Shown: piece by piece, positions 48,687 to 59,388 of the stretch
Layout of the letters: every line of letters begins with the position of its first letter
Numbering within the stretch: position 1 is the stretch's first letter
NCBI RefSeq assembly: GCF_020623625.1
Contig: NC_060204.1
Location: 186,001-250,000, forward strand
Direction of reading: 5' to 3'
DNA: 64,000 nt
Source: Saccharomycodes ludwigii
Taxonomy: Eukaryota; Ascomycota; Saccharomycetes; Saccharomycodales; Saccharomycodaceae
Made by a program: the position numbers and the translations under genes
Notes under the pieces: generated by a model
What the model saw: only the letters and a program-made list of their open reading frames with translations
What the model was told of the DNA's origin: nothing
Database searches by the model: none

Positions 48687-51164
48687 TTATTCTATATCTT
48701 GATTTAATGTTGATTCAAAGTCTTTTTTCAAAGCATCCAGATCATCATATAATTTTGCAGTACTTGTGCTCTTTTTGGAAGAGTAAATCTTACTAGTAGT
48801 CGCAGTATCACCAGAATTTGGAGCCTCTGTAGAAATAGTACTTTCATTTGAAGGTGAGTCTACACTTTCACTCAAATCAAATACACTAGTGTTTCTATTC
48901 TGTTTTCTTTTTTCGTTTGCTTTTTCTTTGGTACTTTCTGGATTAACAATGAAATTACTTGCAGCTGTTCTTGCCGTGGCAAAACTAGCTATCGATTTGT
49001 TGACGGGTATAACAGAAGCTGTTTCTTTATCATTTATTTCAGGAGTATCTTGGGTTGATATTATAACAGAGCTATTACTATTATTATCTATCTTTTGTGA
49101 CGCATTTTCGTCATTATCAATCTTTCTTACTGATTCAATAATTAACGAAGAATCGTCCGCCTCACTGCCCTCTTCCAAAGAGTTCTTAACCACTGAATTG
49201 TTTTCCTCGACAGCAGGAGATTCATTAGGATTTTCATTGCCAACCAATTTATTTAAAGCAGCCTCACGTTCCGACTCCTTTAACTTTTCCTCAGTTTCTT
49301 TATTTAGTGTATTTGCAGAAGTTTCGCTATCCAAAATTGCTTTTTCATGCGGGTCTTCAAAATTAAACGAGTCACTAGCAGTTCTTTCACTAGTATCGCG
49401 TTTGATACTGTCTACTACTTTGGAACTATGATTTGATTTTTGTTGAGCATCCATTTCTTCTAACTCGCTTACACTCAAGGGATTAATTTTCATTTGAATT
49501 GAATCATCGATCGACCAAATACCAATGGCTGTCCAATTTAACACAGCACGTAGTTTACATAATTGAATCCAAGCACGTTGTATATTAGTTGAAGGAAGTC
49601 CATCGTTACTAATATTACCATTTGAAGTAGATAGAACAGAGTTTACAGAGGATTGCCTTTTGTTAAGGTAGACTTGAGGTTCATAAACAGTGGTGGAAGT
49701 CAATGAACTCAATGCACCCAGAAAACTTTTACGTTTATTCCTTTTTTCCCTCATGACTCTTTGTTGTTGAACAATATCTTTTGTTTTCCTTTTAGAGTTG
49801 ACGTTCGGCTTTTCATAGCGTGAGGTATATTTGGAAGTCTCTCCTCTGCCGATACCTTTTAAAGTAACTGGCTCCAAATTCCATATACCATCTTTTAAAG
49901 TTCGTAAAAATGAAAAAATGTCGCAAGATTGTCTAACTTTTAGCAAGCAGTAATGACATAATGGAAAATTATTTGTTACGGTACCATCTTTTTTAGATAA
50001 TGTTTTCAAATAGTATAACCTACCGTGCTCTAAAATATCATTCCTGGATTCGCCACAAAACGCGCACGAACCAGCTACTGCTACTGGCGGAGAATCAATA
50101 GGGAAATTGAAGAGTTTTGTATCTTTACTACTGTCCAAATTCAACTTTGTGCCGTTACGATAAGTTTCATTAATTCCACTAATAGGCTCCACAATTAAAA
50201 GACCATCAAGCATTAATGGAATTATTCGGTTTCGAAATTGCCACGGTATGCCTCTAGCACCTTCAATTTTCAATATTGGTTCAATTTCATTAACAATTAA
50301 TCTTTTCAATAGTTTAGAATCATCTTTTGTTTCTATTATTGAGTTAACCAATGGCAAAACAGCAATAAACTTTAAAAATTCATTATATAATTCTGTGTCA
50401 TAACGTATCCCTGGGGGTGTTGGAGAAAACAAGACGCTTGAAATATCTATCACATTAGTTTTTATACCATTATTATAATAGGACCCAGTTGTTGCGACTC
50501 TCTCCAAAGTCATCATAGAGGAAGTATCTCCTGCATTGCTATTTTGTAATAATGACTTTCTACTGCTTAAATTAACATTCTCATTTTCTAGAAGATACAT
50601 AACTTTTTTCAAATCTTTTAATTGTTGATTCAAAGCATCTAGCAAAGTCTGTTTTTCTTTCAAATCTTCTTCCAACTTTTTATTTTCCATTTGTTTTGCA
50701 TATGTTTCCTTTCTGGCCTCGGCAACCATCTTATTGGCTTCTTCAAATAAGGAAGCGGTTAAATCTTCAACTTCTTTTCTTAATTTAGTTACCTCTTCCT
50801 CAGCCGCCTTTCTAGCATTAGTTTCTTTGGTTATTTCTTCTTTTTTCTCTTTTAATAGCAATTCATTTTTTTGAAACCTCTTGCGTAAATTGGAATAATC
50901 AGATTTCAATTTTTGATAATCTGAAAAGGAAATTTCTTTTTCTTTTAACTGTTTTTGTGTATCCAACAAATGTTTTTCCAAAGTGCTCTGTTTATCAATA
51001 CTTTCTAATAATTTAGTAGACATTGTTTCTAGTTGTTGTTCAACTCTATCGCTGTCATCATTATCAACGGGATTCTCATTGGAAGTTGTTTTAACTGGAC
51101 TGTTTGTTACTTGTTCTTGTTCTTTTTTTTTATCTTTGGAGTTAATATGATTTACGGTTGTCAT
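48687..51164 (-). CDS. SEC2: Sec4 guanine nucleotide exchange factor Sec2
   Basis: The 825-residue protein (S. cerevisiae Sec2, 759 aa) activates the Rab Sec4 on post-Golgi secretory vesicles. Residues about 38-195 are the long parallel coiled coil that forms the exchange site, with the diagnostic segment LTASLFEEANKMV at about 134-146. A central region has two CxxC pairs (C367/C370 and C403/C406) spaced like a zinc-binding unit. The C-terminal half is Ser/Thr/Glu-rich and presumably regulatory, with phosphorylation and lipid-binding roles in S. cerevisiae. It is followed by BNI1 on the same strand, as in S. cerevisiae. Confidence 0.92.
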   Translation of the reverse strand: MTTVNHINSKDKKKEQEQVTNSPVKTTSNENPVDNDDSDRVEQQLETMSTKLLESIDKQSTLEKHLLDTQKQLKEKEISFSDYQKLKSDYSNLRKRFQKNELLLKEKKEEITKETNARKAAEEEVTKLRKEVEDLTASLFEEANKMVAEARKETYAKQMENKKLEEDLKEKQTLLDALNQQLKDLKKVMYLLENENVNLSSRKSLLQNSNAGDTSSMMTLERVATTGSYYNNGIKTNVIDISSVLFSPTPPGIRYDTELYNEFLKFIAVLPLVNSIIETKDDSKLLKRLIVNEIEPILKIEGARGIPWQFRNRIIPLMLDGLLIVEPISGINETYRNGTKLNLDSSKDTKLFNFPIDSPPVAVAGSCAFCGESRNDILEHGRLYYLKTLSKKDGTVTNNFPLCHYCLLKVRQSCDIFSFLRTLKDGIWNLEPVTLKGIGRGETSKYTSRYEKPNVNSKRKTKDIVQQQRVMREKRNKRKSFLGALSSLTSTTVYEPQVYLNKRQSSVNSVLSTSNGNISNDGLPSTNIQRAWIQLCKLRAVLNWTAIGIWSIDDSIQMKINPLSVSELEEMDAQQKSNHSSKVVDSIKRDTSERTASDSFNFEDPHEKAILDSETSANTLNKETEEKLKESEREAALNKLVGNENPNESPAVEENNSVVKNSLEEGSEADDSSLIIESVRKIDNDENASQKIDNNSNSSVIISTQDTPEINDKETASVIPVNKSIASFATARTAASNFIVNPESTKEKANEKRKQNRNTSVFDLSESVDSPSNESTISTEAPNSGDTATTSKIYSSKKSTSTAKLYDDLDALKKDFESTLNQDIE

Positions 51165-52058
51165 ATTTAATAGAAGGAAATAGAAAATGGGAATTTAAAA
51201 TGGGAATTTAAAACAAAAAAAAAAAAATTAAAAAATTAAAAAAAAAAAACAAAAGGAGATGGAAAAGTTGTTTATTGGCTTGCAATTCTAGCCTTTTAAC
51301 TGTATTTAGAAATGTATGATACTTGATTTCTTTTTTTTTTTTTTTATATTAAAAACTAAAGAAGTAGTCTTTAATTTTATTGTCAACAGTAAAACTGTAT
51401 TTGCTCTTTGCTTTAAATTTTCTTTTTTCGCCGCCATAAAAAATGTTAATAGCCAAGAAATAAAAGAAACAGAATTGATTTATATATTTATTTATTGTGC
51501 GTGTGTTTTTCTTTTTGCTAATTTTTTTTTTTTTTGCTAATTTTTCTTACAATAAATTCAAACAAAGCAAAAGAAAAACACACGCGAATTTTAAAAGCTC
51601 ATAAATCATTCGCCCATTTTTTTTTGTATTCAACTAATCAAACTTGAAACCCGAAATACAGTTTTCCCAACCATTCCGGACATAGCATACCGCCATTTAA
51701 AAATCTTAAAATAAAATTTATTTCACTTTTCCTTCACGATTACGTTCATTTATCCTAAGAAAATGAATAACATTAAAAAAATACAAAATTATTACTTAAT
51801 CTAAATATCTAAAATTTAATTATAATGGTCTCTTCCAATTACATCTTTATTCTATATCTCAGTATTATTTCATATCTGCTACGCATCTTGAAATTATAAC
51901 ACTTTATCCATTTTTTTTTTTTTTCCATATTTCACAACAAATATTATAACTGATAATTAAAAATAGAGTTTACCATCGATGTACTAAATTATAATTTATT
52001 TCACAAATAGCCATATTTTTTTTTTCCACCTCTTTCAACTTGTGGCATAACGTATTCA

Positions 52059-52127
<69 letters not shown>

Positions 52128-52145
52128 TAAACTATTTTTAATTAA
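51165..52145. other. Intergenic region SEC2-BNI1
   Basis: This 981 bp region contains the SEC2 promoter and the BNI1 3' end. It has many A and T runs, ending in a run of 43 A at 52081-52123 next to the BNI1 stop codon. A Phe-rich open frame at 51316-51540 reads through T tracts and is not called. I see no RNA gene. Confidence 0.5.
52081..52123. repeat. Run of 43 adenines
   Basis: An uninterrupted homopolymer of 43 A lies 22 bp from the BNI1 stop codon. Such runs are unstable and error-prone to sequence, so the true length is uncertain. Confidence 0.85.
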
Positions 52146-55100
52146 CTAGTCATTAAAGGTATTAAATGTCTGGTCAGATTCGTCCACTTCTTCTTCATCT
52201 TTTCTCATGCTAGTATCTAGTTTATCTTCCACGCCTTCCTCTTCTAATGAAGATATCCTTGATTCCCCATCATCTAAAATATTTTCCAATGTAGGCGTTG
52301 AATACCTGTTATTGGTATAACGGTGAGTGGTATCAATATCAACTGTTTCGTTAGTATTCCCTGTAGAAAATAACAGTCTATTGCTGTTTTCAGAACGTGT
52401 TTTTCTATGCATAGCCCTTAAATTCTTTCTTTCTTCTTCTGTTAGGCCGCGTCTATCTTCAGGTTGTTTGCTTCTTAAACCGTTCAATAAAGTCTTGGCT
52501 CTAGCAGAGATCTTATCATCTTCAGTAGAATCTTTTTTCTCGGTTCTTTTATTTTCATGTTCCGGATCCAGAGCACCAATTGGTTCTGGCTTCTCATCTT
52601 CAATAACATCAATGTTCTCGTTAATCATAAATAAAATGTTATCGTTTGAGGACGTTAATGTGTTTTTTCTTGAGTTAGACTCTCTATCCTTTTCAGGAGA
52701 AATCTTCTTTTCGGGAGAATAAATTAATGAGGAATCTGAATTATCATCAACGTCAAAATTATCTAGTATCGACGTAGAATCCGAACTGTTCGATCCAGCT
52801 AGTCTCTTTCTGGTGAGCGCCCTTCTTCTGGCTGAAGAAGCATCCCCCTTTGTTGGTCCAGATTTTTTTAATTTGTCCAATAGTTTGTCCATAACATCAC
52901 GTTCATTTGCTTCCGAGGAATTATTGTCGTTATCCATGTCACCGTTTAAAGATCTATTTTGAGAATTAGTTATGCTTTCATTGATCTTCCTTTGTTGTTC
53001 CTCTACTAATTTCTTACGTCTTTCGTATGATTTTTCTTCTTCTTCAATCTTCAAGTTGTATGCTTGGGCCTTTTTATATTCAGCAATAAAATCGGCAAAT
53101 TTCTTAAAAAATGAATTCTTAGCAAATTTGTCATCTGAATCTTCACTAAACAGTTGCATTAAATTTTCAAATTCCATCATTGTTAACATCACTTCATCTG
53201 TTAGTAATTGGCTCTTGCTTTTGGCATCAGGTAAAAGTGGTGTAACCTTATACAATACTTTATCGTGTGGATGAAATTTGGAAGAATCGCTCAAGTTACC
53301 AATCTCAATACTTTTAATCACATTATTAACATTATTAGAATATTCTTTACAATCATATATTAACTGGTCAACGGAAATTTTAACAACCTCCAATACTGGT
53401 TCTAAATCTTTCAAAAAACCATTAAATTCAGGATAGTTTTGTCGAATAATAAACTCAACATAATTTAAAAAAGTCATGGTATTTTTGTCATCTTTAATAA
53501 AGGTTAATCGTTGAAGAGTGCTTAGTTTAAACCCACGAGCTTGTTTCGACGTATCGTTCATAAAATTACCAACTGCCAATATAACATCTAAAACACCACG
53601 CAAGTTAGAAGAGTTCCTAACTGCAGCAACAGCTTTATCCATTTTTCTCACTTTCCCCACTAGGTCCGAGTACTCTTTTTCAAATGTCGTTATCAATTTA
53701 ATTGCCCTCATACGTGACGACCAATAAGATTGCAAATTAACTATTAATGCCAAGAAAAGTTGATCGGCCCTTTGTAGCTCATTTGGGTCCTTTTCAGGCA
53801 GCTTAGCATCTTCCACTTTCGATACACCTTCCCAATCAGTGGTATATGGTGAAAAATTCTTAGCCAAGTTAATAGACACATTACAAATTTCTTGTTTTGA
53901 TAAAAATTCAATGACACTAGCAGAGTTCAAAAAATCTTTTTCACATTTCAAAATCTTTTCTACCACTTTATCCACCTTCAAAGATGCAAACATGTGCAAG
54001 TTAATACCAAATTGCTGTGAAATATCTCTTGACAAAAAGGTCACTTTATCCAAATCTTCCTTCCTCCTTTTAGCCAGATTCTTGATTTCTCTAGCAGCAA
54101 ATGCTTCTTCTAGCTTGGATAACACACCCTTTTCATATAAGTCATCAGCCAATTTTTGTGCGTTAGCATCTTTCCAAAAGGATTCTCCTGTATTGTCAAT
54201 TTTTTCCCAGTGCAATTGCTTTAACTTCTTTTTAGGACGTGGATAGCTATCAAATAACGGTGAGAATGGAAAAGTAGCTGATGATACTGGCGACCTATAA
54301 GATAACTTACCTTGCATCATCGGAGGAGGAGGTGGTGGCGGTAGCGCAGCACCATTGTCTGATTTATTTGGATATGGAGGAGGAGGAGGAGGAGGAGGGG
54401 GTGGTGATGATGATGATATAGCTGAATTGGATCCACCCAATTTAGGAGGTAATGGTGGTGGAGGTGGTGGTGGTGTTGGAATAGAAACTTCAGCTGATTT
54501 CTGAGCATTGTCACCCTTATTAAAAATAGGAGGTAATGGTGGAGGAGGTGGTGGTGGTGGTGTTGGAATAGATTTTTCACTACTAGTATTTTCAATCATA
54601 TTACTCGTAGCAGGGATATCAACGGATGCCGATTTATTTATATTCTTAGTACCAGTGATCTCATCTTGTTTATTTATAGTGTTTTTCATTTTACTCTCCG
54701 AATTAGCAGATTCGCTATCAGAAATAAGAACGCTTTCATTAGAGTCTGGAAGTAAATATGACCCCTTCGAAAGATGTCTCCCTTGTGATATATCTGCCCC
54801 ATTCGAATAGACCACACTTCCAAAATCTGCAGAAACCATAGAATTATGATTGATACTAGATCTCTTAACCCTCTTAATAAAGTTTTGGCGGCCAGTATTT
54901 TTATAATCCTTAATAATACTATCTGGATTTGACTGCTCAATAACTGAAGTCCTTCTGGAAGAAATCGGAGTAGAGCCATATTTATCAGATAATGATGCAA
55001 TAAAAGAGGTAGAAACAGAATTACGAACAGTATCCTCTTCAGCATCATCATACTCATCATCATCATCATCATCATCATCATCGGTAGAAGATACATCAGG

Positions 55101-58100
55101 ATCAACCTGTTCCTTTTCAACATTTTCCATTTTATCATTTAATTCCAATAACAAGTTGTTTAATTTTTCCATTCTCGAATTTATTTTTCCAGGATCCAAA
55201 GAATGATATTCCATGTCGTCCGCATCTTGTTGGATAGCATTTAACAAGTCCTCATGACCAGTAAAATCTAAATTCTTAAAATTGTTTTGTAAATCTCTCA
55301 ATCTACCCAATGCTGTCAACTTTTGTTTTTGGAATAATTCATCAACCCTAGCATCTACATTAAATTTAGTCACATCATTGCTTTCATTTTGAATAGCTGC
55401 TAATTTTTGACGCAAAAAGTCCAACTTTGATAGCGCCGCAATATTCTTTTCATTAGCTAAAGCAGTCTTTTGAACAGAAATTGGAGAGGACAATTTATAC
55501 TGTTTTTTGGTATCCGAATCCATTTGTTCTAATGTGGCTACACGTCTTTCCCCATGATCATCAATAAAATTAGTACCTTCTAGCATGCGCGCTTCGTTTT
55601 CAATATCTTGCATCTTGTCTCTTAACATTCTCAATCTATCATTTGATTTCTTCCTGCTAAAGCTAGTTGCACTGTCATATTTATTTGAAATGTCAGTTAT
55701 GCTACTTAGATCTCTACTCATATGTTTCTTCTCCAACAGACTTTGAATAACCTTAACTTTTTCTGGATCAATTCTCGATGGATGTCTAATTTTCTCACTA
55801 AAATCGTAATATTCTGCTGTATCATTATCCACGTTAGTGCTGCTACTTACGACTTTTTCTAATTCGTATTTATGTTTTTCTAATAACATTTTTTTCTTCA
55901 AATCCTCAATTTCAGCATGCAAAGTTTCAGTCACCCTTTTGTTTTTTTCTAAGATAATATCACGTTCTTTTAGCTCCTGCTGCAAGTTACCTACCAGCCC
56001 ATCCTGCGACTTTTGAAGTTTTTCATATAAATAATCTCTTTCACCTTTAACCTCGTCAAACCTCTTCGATAGTTCTCTGGACTCTAATATAGCCCTACGA
56101 GCAACTTCATCTGTTTGCATAGCGTCGTATAGCCTTTGAATAGCCATATTGAATGAAGATTCGCTATCCAGACTTGACATAGTTGCATTAGAAACCAAAG
56201 AATCCAACAACCTTAGGTGTTTATTTACTTCTGTAGGATCGTTTTCATTTGAAAATTTGGTAGCAGATATGAATACGTGTTGCATCAATGATATTAAGTA
56301 CCTACCAGCATCAGTTTCTTTATAATGTTCCCACAAAGTGTTTAACATATCAACAGGGTTGTCCATATCAATATTTTCTTTTAACACTTTGTTTGAAACT
56401 AGCTTATTATAATCATCTGCAGTTCTGTCTTCAAATATTCGTAACTGTTCATTAAGAGGTTCATAGTTTAGCAGTTCCAATTTTTGCATAATTCTAGAAA
56501 ATCCGCAGGTTTTGAATCTTGATCTTAGTAGAGTTCTTTGATTAACATCGTCTGGTATATTACAAAGTTGGTTGATAAGTATTAAAGTTAAATAGCAATA
56601 TTCCAATAATGCATTTTCACCTCCATTTTTATAGTCGTCAGATGCACCAACCAACGAGCCTAGTTTGCCACGTCCATCCAAACTATATTCCAAGACTAAT
56701 AACCATTCCTCAAACTTTTTAACAACATGAGTATCCGATAATTCCAAATTTGACCTTAAAGTATCCAGTAAAAATGATTTTCTTTTGTTAGGCATCATCA
56801 ACCTGGCTTGCAAATGAATGTTACTCGTTATCGAAGAACTTTGGTCCAAAGCTTCCAAAACCAATTGGAAATTTTCGTGGTTATTCCACTCAACAATAAA
56901 TGTTAGCATTTCACTGGCCATACGACGCGTCTGTATTCTTAAAGACAATAACCCTTCAACAATAGTGCTAATAATTAATTTGGAGCCCGAGGCCTCATCT
57001 GCCCCCTCTCGTAAATTCAAAATAGTCTTCAAACACTTGAATAACAAAGCTTCTGCATCTAGTTTTTCTTCAGTTAAAATGCTTTCATATGTTGTTGTTC
57101 TATTATTTTTTTTAGAGGGAGTGAAACCTGACTTATACAGCCTTAACAAAATATTGGCAATTGCTATATGACCTTGTGAACTCAAAAACCCTAGCACCCA
57201 ATCTAGTGGTTGGGTTCTTAAAGAAACCCATAGGTCATTCAATTGTTTATTTGTGATTTTGTCTGATATCAATTTCCTTACATAATAATCTGGCGGTAAT
57301 TGAGATGGATCTGATGCAATCGTACTTGTGCTAATATTACGATCTTTAAACATGTAAAAACTTCCATTGGTATTAACTGTATTACCGCTATCTAATGTAT
57401 TGACCGATATTGACCTTGTTGGTGAGCTTTTTTCTAAATTGTACATGTTTCTATGCGAGTGGCGACGAATTGAGGAGGCACTAGAAGCATATGCGTTATT
57501 ATTATTGGCATTAGTAGCATTGTTAATAGTTGTTGTTGTTGTCGAAATATTACCTGCATTTGTTTTAAGAGGTGAGAGTGTAATATTGTTTGAATTTTGA
57601 GCTGTCGATGGTGACACTGTGAATGCTGTTGACAAAGAAGAAGACGAGGGTTTTCTTTGTAGTTTTCTTAACTCCGCTTGTAAGTCCTGCTTAACCAACA
57701 GCCATTTTTTGTCCGTGCTATATTGTCTCAACTGTTGTTGAGCGCTTAACGGTAAACTTTCGAAATTTCTCTTTTGGATCAGCTCCTCAAATAGCTCATC
57801 AATGTCTTTAGGATTGGGTGGTTTATCTAAGCTAACTTTGCCATCCGGACCGATAAATTTCTGTAAATTTGTTAGCGTATTATAGGAATAAACACTAGGA
57901 TTATGGCTTTGGTTGGTGAACTGTCTAGATAACGTTGAGTCATTATCTACCGATGAAGAAGATCTTCTAGACTGGTAATTAACAGATAAATTATCTTCTA
58001 CAGATGATGGAGTGTTTAAGTTACTGTATGAATATGTATGTTTTTTGGTAAGGGGTTTTTTATCCTTGTTGATGTTTTTAGAAATGCTATTGATACTGTT

Positions 58101-58427
58101 GTGTGTTGGCGTTATTGTTGCACTAGTAGAATTGGTATTATCGTCGATATCCAATGATAATTTTGGATTTTTGACAGATTTGGTGGACAATGAGGTTTTG
58201 GAATCTTGTTTTTTTATTCCAGAGTGATGATGATGCTGTTGTTGTTGTGGTAAATTTGAATTGGAGGAAGAAGAGGTTAGCTTTTTCAAACTGGAAAATA
58301 AGCCACCACTTGAACTTCCTATATGACTACTATTGCTATTATTACTTTTTAGGGATTGTAAACTATCTTTTTTGGATAAGGATCCTTGCGAGTTTGTTGA
58401 GGAACCGCTTTTGATAGATTTATACAT
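52146..58427 (-). CDS. BNI1: Formin Bni1
   Basis: The 2093-residue protein (S. cerevisiae Bni1, 1953 aa) nucleates actin cables at the bud tip. After a Ser/Asn/Gln/His-rich N-terminus, the Rho-binding and FH3 regions run from about residue 204 to 740. Coiled-coil segments follow at about 790-870 and 1000-1100, with an Asp run near 1115-1123. The FH1 region at about 1289-1370 has four Pro-rich blocks that bind profilin. The FH2 domain runs from about 1392 to 1790, starting at KKLKQLHWEKID, and drives actin assembly. The autoinhibitory DAD lies at about 1844-1875, with MDKLLDKL followed by a basic cluster. BNR1 is the alternative, but synteny with SEC2 and size favour BNI1. Confidence 0.95.
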   Translation of the reverse strand: MYKSIKSGSSTNSQGSLSKKDSLQSLKSNNSNSSHIGSSSGGLFSSLKKLTSSSSNSNLPQQQQHHHHSGIKKQDSKTSLSTKSVKNPKLSLDIDDNTNSTSATITPTHNSINSISKNINKDKKPLTKKHTYSYSNLNTPSSVEDNLSVNYQSRRSSSSVDNDSTLSRQFTNQSHNPSVYSYNTLTNLQKFIGPDGKVSLDKPPNPKDIDELFEELIQKRNFESLPLSAQQQLRQYSTDKKWLLVKQDLQAELRKLQRKPSSSSLSTAFTVSPSTAQNSNNITLSPLKTNAGNISTTTTTINNATNANNNNAYASSASSIRRHSHRNMYNLEKSSPTRSISVNTLDSGNTVNTNGSFYMFKDRNISTSTIASDPSQLPPDYYVRKLISDKITNKQLNDLWVSLRTQPLDWVLGFLSSQGHIAIANILLRLYKSGFTPSKKNNRTTTYESILTEEKLDAEALLFKCLKTILNLREGADEASGSKLIISTIVEGLLSLRIQTRRMASEMLTFIVEWNNHENFQLVLEALDQSSSITSNIHLQARLMMPNKRKSFLLDTLRSNLELSDTHVVKKFEEWLLVLEYSLDGRGKLGSLVGASDDYKNGGENALLEYCYLTLILINQLCNIPDDVNQRTLLRSRFKTCGFSRIMQKLELLNYEPLNEQLRIFEDRTADDYNKLVSNKVLKENIDMDNPVDMLNTLWEHYKETDAGRYLISLMQHVFISATKFSNENDPTEVNKHLRLLDSLVSNATMSSLDSESSFNMAIQRLYDAMQTDEVARRAILESRELSKRFDEVKGERDYLYEKLQKSQDGLVGNLQQELKERDIILEKNKRVTETLHAEIEDLKKKMLLEKHKYELEKVVSSSTNVDNDTAEYYDFSEKIRHPSRIDPEKVKVIQSLLEKKHMSRDLSSITDISNKYDSATSFSRKKSNDRLRMLRDKMQDIENEARMLEGTNFIDDHGERRVATLEQMDSDTKKQYKLSSPISVQKTALANEKNIAALSKLDFLRQKLAAIQNESNDVTKFNVDARVDELFQKQKLTALGRLRDLQNNFKNLDFTGHEDLLNAIQQDADDMEYHSLDPGKINSRMEKLNNLLLELNDKMENVEKEQVDPDVSSTDDDDDDDDDEYDDAEEDTVRNSVSTSFIASLSDKYGSTPISSRRTSVIEQSNPDSIIKDYKNTGRQNFIKRVKRSSINHNSMVSADFGSVVYSNGADISQGRHLSKGSYLLPDSNESVLISDSESANSESKMKNTINKQDEITGTKNINKSASVDIPATSNMIENTSSEKSIPTPPPPPPPPLPPIFNKGDNAQKSAEVSIPTPPPPPPPLPPKLGGSNSAISSSSPPPPPPPPPPYPNKSDNGAALPPPPPPPMMQGKLSYRSPVSSATFPFSPLFDSYPRPKKKLKQLHWEKIDNTGESFWKDANAQKLADDLYEKGVLSKLEEAFAAREIKNLAKRRKEDLDKVTFLSRDISQQFGINLHMFASLKVDKVVEKILKCEKDFLNSASVIEFLSKQEICNVSINLAKNFSPYTTDWEGVSKVEDAKLPEKDPNELQRADQLFLALIVNLQSYWSSRMRAIKLITTFEKEYSDLVGKVRKMDKAVAAVRNSSNLRGVLDVILAVGNFMNDTSKQARGFKLSTLQRLTFIKDDKNTMTFLNYVEFIIRQNYPEFNGFLKDLEPVLEVVKISVDQLIYDCKEYSNNVNNVIKSIEIGNLSDSSKFHPHDKVLYKVTPLLPDAKSKSQLLTDEVMLTMMEFENLMQLFSEDSDDKFAKNSFFKKFADFIAEYKKAQAYNLKIEEEEKSYERRKKLVEEQQRKINESITNSQNRSLNGDMDNDNNSSEANERDVMDKLLDKLKKSGPTKGDASSARRRALTRKRLAGSNSSDSTSILDNFDVDDNSDSSLIYSPEKKISPEKDRESNSRKNTLTSSNDNILFMINENIDVIEDEKPEPIGALDPEHENKRTEKKDSTEDDKISARAKTLLNGLRSKQPEDRRGLTEEERKNLRAMHRKTRSENSNRLLFSTGNTNETVDIDTTHRYTNNRYSTPTLENILDDGESRISSLEEEGVEDKLDTSMRKDEEEVDESDQTFNTFND

Positions 58428-59388
58428 GTGTATCCTTCAAAGATATGATGTTGTATGTTCTCAAAAGTATAGTATTATCTATATTACTAGTTTGCAAAAT
58501 AAACAGGTTAACAAGTAAAAAGCTTATACTTTTTGAGTTTAAAACTATAATATACTAAATATAAAAAAGGAGGAAGATTGAAATATAATGGAGGGGAGAG
58601 AGCGATACACTTTAAGCTTTAAAAAAAAAAAAAAAAAATTGCAATAAAAATTAAAATAGAATAGTGTATTGAGGTTAATGATTATTGATTTTATTTCCCC
58701 TTTTGCAAAAAAGAAAAAAAATTAAAATATATTCTTATTTTTTACTGAGTTTTCAACTGTTTGGTTCAAAATTTGCGGATGTTCCTATTTTTATTTTTAT
58801 TTTTTTCTCATTCGCTTGTCAAAAGAAAAATTGCAGGGGGGCGAAAAAAAAGAAAAAAGAAAAAAGAAAAAAAAAAAAGAAAAAAAACTTTGAGTCCAAA
58901 TGGCATAGCATCTTTTTCTTCTTAATTCGAATATTTTGTTGTTGTTGTCGGCAGTGTTCTTACCCAGTTAACATTGCTAGCATTCCCTGGTACAAAAACC
59001 CATTTTTCTTTTTTGTTTTTCTTTTCATATTATTTTCCACGTTACTTATCACGTGCTTTGTTTCTTGTTCTACGCTAATTAACTCCGATTTCTGCATCTC
59101 ACCACAACCAGCATTTCTAGCATAATAATAACGACAAAACAACAAAAAAAAAAAAAATAAAATAAAACTTTTTTTTCTTTTTTAAATTCCCTTTCGCATC
59201 TTCGGCCTTTATAATCCTACTGCACAAATGTCCGCTAGCTCATCACGCATAAATCTCACACACGCAATCTGTTAAGTTTACTCACCCAAATCCAAGCTAC
59301 ATCTCAATCGACATCTTCACATACAATTACAAGAAAAAAATAAAAAAAAAAGAAAACAGATATATAATAACAAACGCCCATTTATTAT
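58428..59388. promoter_or_regulatory. BNI1 promoter and PIK1 3' region
   Basis: This 961 bp interval is upstream of BNI1 and downstream of PIK1, both on the minus strand. A CACGTG lies at 59050-59055 (TCACGTG on the plus strand). There is an A run at 58621-58638 and a purine-rich tract at 58845-58887. A 146-residue open frame at 58685-59125 is Phe/Lys-rich translation of these tracts and is not called. Confidence 0.5.

Noticed and set aside
48889-49431. 180-residue plus-strand frame inside SEC2
   Set aside because: Antisense shadow of the Ser/Glu-rich C-terminal half of Sec2.
58685-59125. 146-residue frame between BNI1 and PIK1
   Set aside because: Dominated by Lys and Phe runs from homopolymer tracts; it covers the BNI1 promoter and has no recognisable block.
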